A stretch of DNA of 22,908 nt, taken from positions 1 to 22,908 of IMG/VR virus record IMGVR_UViG_3300027777_000159; one strand, given 5' to 3'. Each line of letters begins with the position of its first letter. Within the stretch, counting starts at the first letter, position 1. The translations under genes and the position numbers were made by a program. Positions 1-5,704 of this stretch are shown in pieces. The notes beneath the pieces are model-generated. The model was not told the origin of the DNA. It made no database searches and saw only the letters and a program-made list of their open reading frames with translations. The DNA is from a virus.

Positions 1-399
1 ACTCGACAGAACCGTCCGGTCCAGCTTCCAACATATGGCAAGGTCTTGGAGGCGGCGGAACAAGTCGGAGGCGGTGTCATCCCAGTAGTCATGAGCGTCT
101 TGGAACTGTTGCAGGAAAAGGGTCAGCTGTTCATCCTCTATCGGAATGACCGAAGACAATGCGTCTTTTAGTGCAGGGTTCGCCATGTTCTGGCCTTCGA
201 AGGCCTCGCAATACAGCTCGTCTGGGATGATGAAGCCAATCGCACAGCGAAGCTCGCCTTCGTACCCACCGCGATAAGAGCACTGGGTGTGGTTTTCTAT
301 TTCCTCGTGCAGAGTTATAGACCTTTCCCCCTGCTCGAACAGCAGGGGGGTCACGTAGTCAAAGATCTCTTGGGCGGTGGCAAAGGTCTTGAAGGTCAT
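1..399 (-). CDS. Conserved phage hypothetical protein, C-terminus cut by window edge
   Basis: An open frame of 133 codons runs from ATG at 399 to the left edge without a stop, so the C-terminus lies outside the window. The start is set by GGAGAAAG five bases upstream of the ATG, the same ribosome-binding sequence used by other leftward genes here. A segment reading CSYRGGYEGELRCAIG followed by FIIPDELY resembles a family of small phage proteins of unknown role with a C-Y-R-G and C-A-I-G-x-x-I-P-D-E pattern. The second half is rich in Asp, Gln and aromatic residues. It is the second gene after the promoter at 878-906, behind 459-839. No function can be assigned. Confidence 0.8.
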   Translation of the reverse strand, partial: MTFKTFATAQEIFDYVTPLLFEQGERSITLHEEIENHTQCSYRGGYEGELRCAIGFIIPDELYCEAFEGQNMANPALKDALSSVIPIEDEQLTLFLQQFQDAHDYWDDTASDLFRRLQDLAICWKLDRTVLSS

Positions 400-458
400 G
401 GTCTTTCTCCGGATTGTCAGATGTTTGGAAAGGGGGGCTTTTGGATTGTCTGACAACG

Positions 459-839
459 TCAGCAGAGCTCGGCACTGGTGTCATACCAGCGGACCTGTTC
501 ATCGTTGTCGATGGGGATTTCATCATAAGGATCGATAACACAGTAGCTGATTGTGTCGTCAGCATCCTCGGCTGGACGGTCATAGGTCCAGTAGGGGATC
601 TCGCCGCTGTCCTCTGCCTTTTGCACTGCGATGTCGCCGATGCGGTTCATCACGCGGGAGAAGTCGGATCCGCTAAGGCGGTTCATCAGATGCAACGCGC
701 CCATGTCGAAGAGGTTTGCGGACTCGTTCTCGTAATAGCCCAGCTCGGGATTGATGCCAGTGGCGATCATCATCTCGATGATCTGCTCGGTGGTCTTGCG
801 GTAGAGGTCGCGGTACATCTGCTCTGCGGTGTAAGACAT
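459..839 (-). CDS. Hypothetical acidic protein, 126 aa
   Basis: The protein is 126 residues, acidic towards the C-terminus (DRPAEDADD, then IDPYDEIPIDND), with no membrane segment or signal peptide. The start at 839 is preceded by AGAAAGGATGA, a good ribosome-binding site. It is the first gene of a leftward pair, transcribed from the promoter at 878-906, and the downstream gene starts 59 nt after its stop. I do not recognise the family. The N-terminal half looks helical (an AEQMYRDLYRKT-type segment). The overlapping rightward frame at 414-884 is a shadow. Confidence 0.75.
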   Translation of the reverse strand: MSYTAEQMYRDLYRKTTEQIIEMMIATGINPELGYYENESANLFDMGALHLMNRLSGSDFSRVMNRIGDIAVQKAEDSGEIPYWTYDRPAEDADDTISYCVIDPYDEIPIDNDEQVRWYDTSAELC

Positions 840-877
840 GGGGTCATCCTTTCTGTGTTGGTCCCGTCTTGTATGTC

Positions 878-906
878 AAGATAGATGGGTGATTTGACAG
901 TGTCAA
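878..906 (-). promoter_or_regulatory. Leftward promoter with palindromic -35 region
   Basis: On the minus strand TTGACA (906-901) is followed after 17 nt by TATCTT (883-878). The -35 box is the right half of the perfect palindrome TTGACA-G-TGTCAA at 894-906. It lies about 40 nt upstream of the start of the 459-839 gene. The same arrangement recurs at 3344-3372, 4169-4197 and 5029-5057. Confidence 0.65.
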
Positions 907-978
907 GTGGGGTTGTGGAAATAATTTACAAATTGTTTTTCGAAGGGCGGCTGTCCTTTGTCCTTAGAGAAGATAGAC

Positions 979-1220
979 TCTATCAAACATTGTCAATGAT
1001 ATAGTGTGTAACCCTTTGAATATAGGTAGATATCAAAATATAGGGGGTTTCCAGAATTATCATCACTTCCGTCGCGCACACAGTAAACAGAATTGTCGCC
1101 TCGTGCACGTACGCGGAGACGGACCCCCCTCTGGACCGTTTCCTCGCTAAACCCCCTATAAGATGATATCCCCCTATATTCAAAGGCTTACATACTATAT
1201 TTGTTACAATGTTTGATAGA
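979..1220. repeat. 72-bp inverted repeat in the divergent control region
   Basis: Left arm 979-1050 and right arm 1149-1220 are reverse complements at 61 of 72 positions with no gaps, around a 98-nt spacer. Each arm, read outward, carries AAACCCCCTATA, GATATC, CCTATATTCAAAGG, an AT-rich block and ACAATGTTTGATAGA. The arms face the leftward gene at 839 and the small terminase at 1265, so each probably holds the promoter or operator for its side. In the left arm TGTCAA (991-996) gives a minus-strand TTGACA but no good -10 at 17 nt. The rest of 840-1264 has no believable gene; the 66-codon minus frame at 983-1183 lies inside the repeat. Confidence 0.8.
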
Positions 1221-1264
1221 ACTGTGATAGTTTATAGCAGAACCGCCAGCGAAGGAGAGCATCT

Positions 1265-1858
1265 GTGGCCCGTTCGAAAGTGACCCACCGCCCAAAACTT
1301 GACATTGTTGTCAACCCGAAGAATGAAAAGGGATTGACCGAGAAGCAGGAGAAATTCTGCCGCATCTACGCCACCGAGGACGTGACCCGCACCGAGGCGG
1401 CACGGCTTGCTGGATACACCGAGAGCACCGCACTGGTGGCGGGCTCTAAATTCTTGAACGGCAGGGACTACCCCCAGATACTTGCCCGCATAGCCGAGCT
1501 GAAAGAGGAGCTTGGCAAAAAGTATGAGGTGACCTTCGACAACCACGTCCGACAGCTGGCCCGCATCCGCGATGCCGCGATGGAGAAGCAGAACTATGCC
1601 TCTGCTGTTGCCGCCGAGAAGGCCAGAGGACAGGCCGCAGGGCTCTACATCAGTCGCTCGGAGATACTGGTCGGCAAGATCGATCAGATGTCGAAGGAGG
1701 AGGTTCTTGCCGAGATCATGCGCCTTCAGGCTGAGTTTCCCGCGCTTGCACAGGGGACAGGCCCAACCATCGACATGGTCAAGACCATGCGCTCCGAAAC
1801 AGGCGAGGACATACCCACATACGAGTCACCCGACACCCTCGCGGAGCTCGACGAATGA
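1265..1858 (+). CDS. terS: Terminase small subunit
   Basis: The small terminase binds phage DNA at the packaging start site and hands it to the large subunit, TerL. Residues 24-60 show the usual opening, LTEKQEKFCRIYATE then TEAARLAGYTE, a helix-turn-helix of the Terminase_2 type. A helical middle (70-125) would form the oligomer, and the acidic tail (172-197) is a plausible TerL contact. The start is GTG at 1265, with GGAG nine bases upstream. The stop overlaps the next gene by ATGA. TTGACATTG followed by TTGTCAA at 1299-1314, inside the gene, resembles the palindrome found at the leftward promoters. Unusually, terL lies about 4 kb away behind opposite-strand genes. Confidence 0.88.
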   Translation: MARSKVTHRPKLDIVVNPKNEKGLTEKQEKFCRIYATEDVTRTEAARLAGYTESTALVAGSKFLNGRDYPQILARIAELKEELGKKYEVTFDNHVRQLARIRDAAMEKQNYASAVAAEKARGQAAGLYISRSEILVGKIDQMSKEEVLAEIMRLQAEFPALAQGTGPTIDMVKTMRSETGEDIPTYESPDTLAELDE

Positions 1859-2328
1859 AGACCGAAAAAGCAATCTGGGAACACCTGAAAAAGGAAACCG
1901 ACAAGGACGTTCACTGGACCCGCATCGAGGCTTGGGCGGGTTCGGGTATCCCCGACCTGAACGGGGCCTATGTGTGGCCTTCTCTGTCGCAGGAAACCAC
2001 CATTGAGCTGTGGTGCGAACTCAAGGTCTGTTCTACCATAAAATTTCAAGGGGATGGACTGTGGAGACCCGCGCAAATTGCATGGCAGACCAAGCGGTCC
2101 CGCGTTTCACGCAATGTCTATAACCTGATCAGCCACCCTCGGGCATGGGTCGTCAGGATTTATGGCGCAGAACACGTGACCCAACTGCACGACCCGTCGA
2201 CAGAATCGCCAGAACCTTTGATGATCTTGCCCATTGGCAGGGGGATGTGGTCGGCTTTCCTCGAACTCGCGGCCTCGCGCTCGAAAGAATCGCCAGAATA
2301 CAAGGACTCGACAGAATCGCCAGTGTAA
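1855..2328 (+). CDS. VRR-NUC-like (PD-(D/E)xK) nuclease
   Basis: This looks like a small restriction-fold nuclease of the VRR-NUC or phage resolvase-like group. Visible residues are E25 (TRIEAWAGSG), D34 in GIPDLNG, E55 and K57 in CELKV, and the R-P-A-Q-x-x-W motif at 71-77 with Q74, in the family's order and spacing. Such enzymes cut branched or unusual DNA, and in phages may trim DNA before packaging. It overlaps terS by four bases and is probably translationally coupled to it. The last 45 residues contain STESPE, SKESPE and STESPV, created by three copies of the dispersed AGAATCGCCAG repeat, so the tail may be repeat-derived. The exact substrate is unknown. Confidence 0.78.
   Translation: MKTEKAIWEHLKKETDKDVHWTRIEAWAGSGIPDLNGAYVWPSLSQETTIELWCELKVCSTIKFQGDGLWRPAQIAWQTKRSRVSRNVYNLISHPRAWVVRIYGAEHVTQLHDPSTESPEPLMILPIGRGMWSAFLELAASRSKESPEYKDSTESPV
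2202..2323 (+). repeat. Three copies of the AGAATCGCCAG repeat
   Basis: Exact copies lie at 2202-2212, 2286-2296 and 2313-2323, each preceded by TCGA(C/A), the last two 27 nt apart. They fall within the coding end of the nuclease gene and have the same orientation as the copies near 3444, 3498 and 4282. Confidence 0.85.
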
Positions 2329-2347
2329 AGACAGCGGACAAAGGAAA

Positions 2348-2363
2348 GGGGGCTTTCGCCCCC
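2348..2363. terminator. Terminator between convergent genes
   Basis: A perfect GGGGGC/GCCCCC stem with a four-base loop lies between the convergent nuclease gene and the leftward 2372-3133 gene. On the minus strand the loop is GAAA and the stem is followed by TTTCCTTTG, a fair U-tract. On the plus strand no U-tract follows, so it mainly serves the leftward pair. Confidence 0.7.
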
Positions 2364-2371
2364 CTGCCCCC

Positions 2372-3133
2372 TTAGTGTGCCATGATGACAATGGACTTGC
2401 GGACCTTTGCCGAGTGCCCGCCGCATGCTTTGCAATCGGTGCAGGAAACCTTTGCGCCCGCCTCTTTCGATGCCGGACAAATCGCCTCGTTTGACAAGCG
2501 GCTTTCATCTTTCGCCCGAACTCTAAACGTGCGCCAGCCCGCGTCCCATGCTTGCAAGGCTTCGGCTTCATTGTCCGCGCTTGCCATGGTCAAGGCTTTG
2601 AACTTAGCGAACTCTGGCTTGTGCCACTGATGAGAATAACCGTTAACCATCGCCGCCCGCTTAACAGCCCGCGCCCACATTGCAAAGGGTGCAGCAGCAG
2701 GATCCCCGTAGGAACCCATGCGAAAGGCTTTACCTTCGAACAAATCGGGCAGGATCCTAGGATCATAGTCTACAATCGGGCGAGCATATCGCCCGCGCCC
2801 CAAGGCTTTCCATGTCGAAAGAACCGACTGGAACACCTTAACATAGCAAGGTTTGATGCCCGCCGCTTTCGCGACACTAGGCCGCCGCTTGCAGTCTCCG
2901 CACACTGACGCGTCATCGCCGGACCGTAAAGCCTCGACCGGATTAATGTCGGACCGAACAATAAAAGTTTGGACCATTGCGCCAGTCTTATCATTATTGC
3001 TTTTTGTCGTTATGCGGTTTGCGATAACAGCAATCGGCTTGCCGTCCAATCGACTCGGACCCTCGTAAAGAATCACGCCCGCGAACTGTCCGCGCTTTAA
3101 AGCTTCGACCATTGCGTCCACTGTCTTAATCAT
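2372..3133 (-). CDS. Conserved phage cysteine-rich protein, 253 aa
   Basis: A 253-residue protein of a family common in phages and plasmids but without known function (my recollection is DUF7227; a profile search would settle it). Characteristic parts are TGAMVQTFIVRSD (50-62), CGDCKRRP (78-85), PCYVKVF (95-101), RMGSYGDP (138-145) and GYSHQW (165-170). Cys78, Cys81 and Cys96, and Cys219, Cys231, Cys234 and Cys237, could bind one or two zinc ions. The start at 3133 has AGAAAGGA upstream and overlaps the previous gene by 8 nt. It is the second gene of the cassette that starts at the promoter 3344-3372 and ends at the 2348 hairpin. Confidence 0.85.
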   Translation of the reverse strand: MIKTVDAMVEALKRGQFAGVILYEGPSRLDGKPIAVIANRITTKSNNDKTGAMVQTFIVRSDINPVEALRSGDDASVCGDCKRRPSVAKAAGIKPCYVKVFQSVLSTWKALGRGRYARPIVDYDPRILPDLFEGKAFRMGSYGDPAAAPFAMWARAVKRAAMVNGYSHQWHKPEFAKFKALTMASADNEAEALQAWDAGWRTFRVRAKDESRLSNEAICPASKEAGAKVSCTDCKACGGHSAKVRKSIVIMAH

Positions 3134-3308
3134 TGTTAGAATCCTTTCTATGGTTAGAAGCTATAAATTTTTGTCCGGCTGCAATCATTGCTTCTTCAAC
3201 TTCTTCGCTATCAATAATCCATTGCGTATCGTGTGGCCTAAAGATTGCCACAATATACCCCGCCGCTTCGAGTTTATTAATGGTTTCAACCACCTCGTTA
3301 ATGTCCAT
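3126..3308 (-). CDS. Hypothetical 60-aa protein
   Basis: A 60-residue protein beginning MDINEVVETINKLEAAGY. ATG at 3308 is chosen over the in-frame ATG at 3341 because GAAAGGG stands before it and because 3341 falls almost on the promoter's -10 box. The first part reads as a helix followed by a strand (YIVAIFRP), and the end is basic and polar. It is the first gene of a leftward pair and overlaps the 253-aa gene by 8 nt, which suggests coupled translation. The family is not recognised. Confidence 0.7.
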   Translation of the reverse strand: MDINEVVETINKLEAAGYIVAIFRPHDTQWIIDSEEVEEAMIAAGQKFIASNHRKDSNND

Positions 3309-3343
3309 AGGATAACCCTTTCTTCGGTTTAAAAGACTCATTA

Positions 3344-3372
3344 GGTTTAACAGGATCCGGTGACATTGTCAA
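3344..3372 (-). promoter_or_regulatory. Leftward promoter, palindromic -35
   Basis: TTGACA (3372-3367) and TAAACC (3349-3344) are 17 nt apart on the minus strand. The -35 box lies in TGACA-T-TGTCA. The start codon at 3308 follows about 36 nt later. The rest of 3309-3572 holds repeats and the terminator of the next cassette, not a gene. Confidence 0.65.
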
Positions 3373-3416
3373 CTAATAAATCGCCAAAATAAATCGCCGC
3401 GATTTATTGCGCCCGC

Positions 3417-3508
3417 CGGAATCGCCCGCCGCGCCCGCTCGAAAGAATCGCCAGTGTTTAAGATAGAACCCGAGAGAATCGCCCGCCGCGCCTCGTTAGA
3501 ATCGCCAG
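3417..3508 (+). repeat. AGAATCGCCAG repeats in an AATCGCC-rich spacer
   Basis: Exact copies are at 3444-3454 and 3498-3508, with an AGAATCGCCCG variant at 3474 between them and GGAATCGCCCG at 3418. The exact copies continue as TGTTTAA or TGTTATA. GCGCCCGCTCG precedes the first, as it does the copy at 4282. AATCGCC occurs six times between about 3380 and 3510. Confidence 0.85.
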
Positions 3509-3527
3509 TGTTATAATATACAGGCAT

Positions 3528-3554
3528 AAAAAAAGGGCCCGCCGAAGCGGGCCC
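3528..3554 (-). terminator. Intrinsic terminator of the 4131-3573 cassette
   Basis: The minus strand reads GGGCCCGC-TTCG-GCGGGCCC (3554-3535) followed by seven T (3534-3528). It has a perfect 8-bp stem and a stable UUCG loop, and lies 19 nt after the stop of the 3573-3800 gene. Confidence 0.93.
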
Positions 3555-3572
3555 CCGTAGCAGGGCGACAAG

Positions 3573-3800
3573 TTAGAGCATGGCTTTCAATTCAGCCTTG
3601 ATCCGCTTGGCGGTTTCGCCCCGCCAAGTGGCAGCGTTCGCGAGAAAGTAGCGAACGATGCTATCTCCAGAATCATAGTAAAAAGGGTCTTCGATGGAAC
3701 TTAGCGTCGCCATGGCTTGCAGATATGGAACCGCTCCGAAGTAGGGCTTCTTCCAATCGACAGATATCTCGCGGGCGATAGTGTGCAATGGACGTGTCAT
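3573..3800 (-). CDS. Conserved phage hypothetical protein, 75 aa
   Basis: A 75-residue protein. Its second half, DSGDSIVRYFLANA then WRGETAKRIKAEL (43-71), and WKKPYFGAVPYLQAM (16-30) match a widespread small phage family of unknown role. The start at 3800 is preceded by TAGGAGAAAG, which rules out the longer frame reaching 3977. It is the second gene of the cassette begun by 3853-4131, and a strong terminator follows. The predicted fold is mainly helical. No catalytic motif is visible. Confidence 0.83.
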   Translation of the reverse strand: MTRPLHTIAREISVDWKKPYFGAVPYLQAMATLSSIEDPFYYDSGDSIVRYFLANAATWRGETAKRIKAELKAML

Positions 3801-3825
3801 GTGCTTTCTCCTAATGACATGTGGT

Positions 3826-3845
3826 GGGCCCGCCGGAGCGGGCCC
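3826..3845 (-). other. GC-rich intercistronic hairpin
   Basis: A perfect GGGCCCGC/GCGGGCCC stem with a four-base loop (TCCG on the minus strand) lies between the stop of 3853-4131 and the ribosome-binding site of 3573-3800. It has no U-tract, so it more likely protects or divides the transcript than ends it. A near-identical element is at 4573-4592. Confidence 0.75.
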
Positions 3846-3852
3846 GATAGGG

Positions 3853-4131
3853 TTAGTCGTTCGTGATGACAGGCAGGGCCGCTTGCATGGTGTAGATCCA
3901 CTGGTCCACATCAGCAATGGCCTGATCATACTGGCCCCGCTTGTAGACCTTGCCTGTAATCTTTCCGGCCCTCTCAAGAGAAGCCTTCGGAGTAGCAGTG
4001 CGGGTTAACCGCATGCCATGCTTGATAGCCTTCAGAGCATGCTTAACCGCGAAAGCATGCAGTAACCGTGTCGCGTCAGGCCCGACATACGCGGTAACCC
4101 CTTCGCCTCGCTTTGCAATGTATGAGTCCAT
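3853..4131 (-). CDS. Hypothetical basic protein, 92 aa
   Basis: A 92-residue basic protein starting MDSYIAKRGEGVTAY. ATG at 4131 is preceded by AAGGAGAAAG, so the longer frame to 4200 is not used; its extra codons would run across the promoter. Lys and Arg are clustered in the middle (KHALKAIKHGMRLTRTA), and the end is an amphipathic helix (YDQAIADVDQWIYTMQAA). It could bind nucleic acid, but no named family was recognised. It is the first gene of a leftward pair driven by the promoter at 4169-4197. Confidence 0.75.
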   Translation of the reverse strand: MDSYIAKRGEGVTAYVGPDATRLLHAFAVKHALKAIKHGMRLTRTATPKASLERAGKITGKVYKRGQYDQAIADVDQWIYTMQAALPVITND

Positions 4132-4168
4132 AATCTTTCTCCTTAACCTGAACCGTTCAGGCCATATA

Positions 4169-4197
4169 GGTTTATCAGTGACCTTTGACAGTGTCAA
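4169..4197 (-). promoter_or_regulatory. Leftward promoter, palindromic -35
   Basis: TTGACA (4197-4192) and TAAACC (4174-4169) are 17 nt apart. The -35 lies in the perfect palindrome TTGACA-G-TGTCAA at 4185-4197, identical to the one at 894-906. The start codon follows at 4131. Confidence 0.7.
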
Positions 4198-4242
4198 CAA
4201 ATTATTTTGCGCCTCGACCGGATTGTTGCGCCCGCCGGAAAC

Positions 4243-4276
4243 GAAAAAGCGGGCCCGACTGAACCGCCGCGCCCGC
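4243..4276 (-). terminator. Intrinsic terminator of the 4977-4303 cassette
   Basis: On the minus strand GCGGGC (4276-4271) and GCCCGC (4254-4249) form a 6-bp stem around 16 nt, followed by TTTTTCG. It lies about 27 nt beyond the stop of the 4303-4551 gene and just upstream of the next cassette's promoter. Confidence 0.75.
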
Positions 4277-4281
4277 TCGCT

Positions 4282-4292
4282 AGAATCGCCAG
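4282..4292 (+). repeat. AGAATCGCCAG repeat copy
   Basis: An exact copy within GCGCCCGCTCGC-TAGAATCGCCAGTGTTTAA, almost identical to the context at 3431-3461. It stands directly after the stop codon of the leftward 4303-4551 gene. A weaker match, CAATCGCCAG, lies inside that gene near 4387. Confidence 0.85.
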
Positions 4293-4302
4293 TGTTTAAA
4301 GA

Positions 4303-4551
4303 TTAGTCCGCTAGCATCTCGCCGACACGGTCGGTGATAGATTGCCAATCGTCGCCCGACATGTGCTCCTTATAGATCATGTCGACAATCGCCAGTGCCC
4401 GCTCCGGCGTCACTGTCATCTCTTGCTCTGCCGCAACCTCATAGATATCCTCTACCGATATCGATAGTAGAACCCTAACCCCGTTCGAATGCAACACGTC
4501 AAAGGCTCTCTGGATACGGTCGTCTTGTCTTGCGTCACTGATGATAATCAT
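4303..4551 (-). CDS. Hypothetical protein, 82 aa
   Basis: An 82-residue acidic protein beginning MIIISDARQDDRIQRAFDVL. ATG at 4551 has AGGAGAAAG five bases upstream. Its pattern of a short strand (MIIIS), a helix and a second strand (VRVLLSIS) followed by helices suggests a compact alpha/beta fold, but no family was recognised. It is the second gene of the cassette starting at 4977 and ends before the terminator at 4243-4276. Confidence 0.75.
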   Translation of the reverse strand: MIIISDARQDDRIQRAFDVLHSNGVRVLLSISVEDIYEVAAEQEMTVTPERALAIVDMIYKEHMSGDDWQSITDRVGEMLAD

Positions 4552-4572
4552 GGTCTTTCTCCTATGGTTGGT

Positions 4573-4592
4573 GGGCCCGCCGAAGCGGGCCC
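4573..4592 (-). other. GC-rich intercistronic hairpin
   Basis: A perfect GGGCCCGC/GCGGGCCC stem with TTCG loop on the minus strand lies between the stop of 4600-4977 and the ribosome-binding site of 4303-4551. The flanks (GGTGGGCCCGC, GGGCCCGAT) match the element at 3826-3845. There is no U-tract. Confidence 0.75.
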
Positions 4593-4599
4593 GATGGGG

Positions 4600-4977
4600 T
4601 TAAGCGAGGATCGAGTCGCGGGCCTTGAACCCGACTGTCGTATCGTAGGGCTTATAGTGTTCGCCAAACATAACTTCGAAGTAGGCATGGGGCCCGAACG
4701 TCGACCAACGACCCTGCCCGCTTGACCCCTTCCAGTCCCAGATATGCATGACGAACCCTGTGAAGCTCTCGGGCCCGCCGACCTCGAACAGCCATTCGCG
4801 AGTGACCTTACCGCCGAGATCATCAGACTTGATCGATGGGATATTCAGGATCGACTCGATATGGCGGGCGGACACCCCGACAAGTTCTCCGGTCTTCCAA
4901 GTCTGGATACCGTGCCCGACGTCGTCCAGTGTGATGATCCGCATGGGGATCACGTAGCGTGATGTTTCTTTTGTCAT
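4600..4977 (-). CDS. Hypothetical protein, 125 aa
   Basis: A 125-residue protein. The C-terminal half (about 60-115) is rich in aromatic residues: TREWLFEVGGPESFTGFVMH, IWDWKGS, GRWSTFGP and YFEVMFGEHYKPY. That composition resembles small conserved phage proteins of unknown role that share an IWDWKG-x-WSTFGP pattern. The start at 4977 has only a loose purine stretch (AGAGAAAGAAAG) upstream; an in-frame ATG at residue 12 is an alternative. It is the first gene of a leftward pair under the promoter at 5029-5057. Confidence 0.75.
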   Translation of the reverse strand: MTKETSRYVIPMRIITLDDVGHGIQTWKTGELVGVSARHIESILNIPSIKSDDLGGKVTREWLFEVGGPESFTGFVMHIWDWKGSSGQGRWSTFGPHAYFEVMFGEHYKPYDTTVGFKARDSILA

Positions 4978-5028
4978 GTGACTTTCTTTCTTTCTCTACG
5001 ATTAAGAACCACTCTCAACCGTGCCTAT

Positions 5029-5057
5029 ACTCTACATGATACAATTGACATTGTCAA
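5029..5057 (-). promoter_or_regulatory. Leftward promoter, palindromic -35
   Basis: TTGACA (5057-5052) and TAGAGT (5034-5029) are 17 nt apart on the minus strand. The -35 lies in the perfect palindrome TTGACA-T-TGTCAA at 5045-5057. The gene at 4977 starts about 50 nt downstream. Confidence 0.65.
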
Positions 5058-5311
5058 CCTATACCTTAGTCGTAAGTAAAACTACTTAGTCTCGGGTCCC
5101 TTGGCAGATTTCCAGCTGTCAGGTTTCCGACGGTTTAAATCGCCGACCCCCCTTTTAGGCCCGCCCGCTCGCAGGACTCACCTAAAAATCCGATTTTCCC
5201 CGGAACGGCAGCAACTTCAAAACATTTGGCCTACCCCCTAATTGTCAACTAATAGTAATGGGTCCCCTACCCCCACCCCATAATAAAAATTTCAAAAACT
5301 ATTGGACCGCG

Positions 5312-5419
5312 TTGACATTGTAGTGTACCGGTTAATAACCGAGGTCAGAGGTTTTTTGCTGTTTCCCCTCTGTTTAGGTGGACCACAGGAGAACAGCGTC
5401 AGGTCCACCACTCGGAACC
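5312..5419. other. Structured intergenic element with promoter-like start
   Basis: Between 5058 and 5476 I find no believable gene. A plus-strand TTGACATTG at 5312 is followed by the inverted repeat CGGTTA-A-TAACCG (5329-5341). The stretch 5330-5419 can fold as a three-way junction: GGTT/AACC (5330, 5416), CCGAG/CTCGG (5339, 5411), CAGAGG/CCTCTG (5346, 5367) and GGTGGACC/GGTCCACC (5377, 5402). The same pairs form on either strand, so direction is unclear. Other contents of the gap are a lone ATTGTCAAC at 5241 and a degenerate GCCCGCCCGCTCGC at 5159. Confidence 0.4.
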
Positions 5420-5425
5420 TCCCAT

Positions 5426-5454
5426 AAAAAATGGGGAGCCGAAGCCCCCCATTT
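5426..5454 (-). terminator. Intrinsic terminator of the 5477-5704 gene
   Basis: On the minus strand a stem AAATGGGG/CCCCATTT with inner GC/GC and a TTCG loop (5454-5429) is followed by a run of T ending near 5426. It lies 22 nt after the stop of the leftward gene. Confidence 0.9.
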
Positions 5455-5476
5455 ATTGCTTTGTAGGTTGTGAGGG

Positions 5477-5704
5477 TTAGGCGAGGTCTTCTTCTGACCA
5501 CTCGTCGTCTTCGCCTTCTTCGTCTTCTTCAACGATGATGTAGTCATCGTCCATCAGGTCGTACAAATGATCGATGAGCATATAGAGTGCACCGATGCGC
5601 TCTGGCAACGAGCATTCCATAAATTCGTCGGACAGGTTGAACTGAACGAGATCGATCTCGCCCTCGTTACGTTCTATAACAGCAGTACCGATAACAACAG
5701 ACAT
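5477..5704 (-). CDS. Hypothetical very acidic protein, 75 aa
   Basis: A 75-residue protein starting MSVVIGTAVIERNEG. The last 28 residues are strongly acidic (LMDDDYIIVEEDEEGEDDEW). ATG at 5704 has GGGAG six bases upstream, so the longer frame to 5818 is not needed. The negative tail could mimic DNA or bind a basic partner, a property of several phage inhibitors, but no family was recognised and this is a guess. It has its own terminator (5426-5454). Its promoter is not obvious and may lie beyond the small upstream frame at 5667-5843. Confidence 0.72.
   Translation of the reverse strand: MSVVIGTAVIERNEGEIDLVQFNLSDEFMECSLPERIGALYMLIDHLYDLMDDDYIIVEEDEEGEDDEWSEEDLA

Noticed and set aside
414-884. 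156-codon plus-strand frame
   Set aside because: It is the antisense shadow of the 459-839 gene, which has a good ribosome-binding site and promoter.
894-922. Rightward promoter from the left half of the palindrome
   Set aside because: TTGACA is present on the plus strand but no -10-like hexamer lies at 16-18 nt.
983-1183. 66-codon minus-strand frame
   Set aside because: It lies inside the inverted repeat and control region, has no ribosome-binding site and no protein-like composition.
2202-4292. CRISPR or att-site reading of the AGAATCGCCAG copies
   Set aside because: Spacing is irregular, the repeat is only 11 bp, and no integrase or cas gene is present.
5292-5501. 69-codon minus-strand frame
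   Set aside because: It crosses a perfect terminator and the structured element and has no ribosome-binding site.
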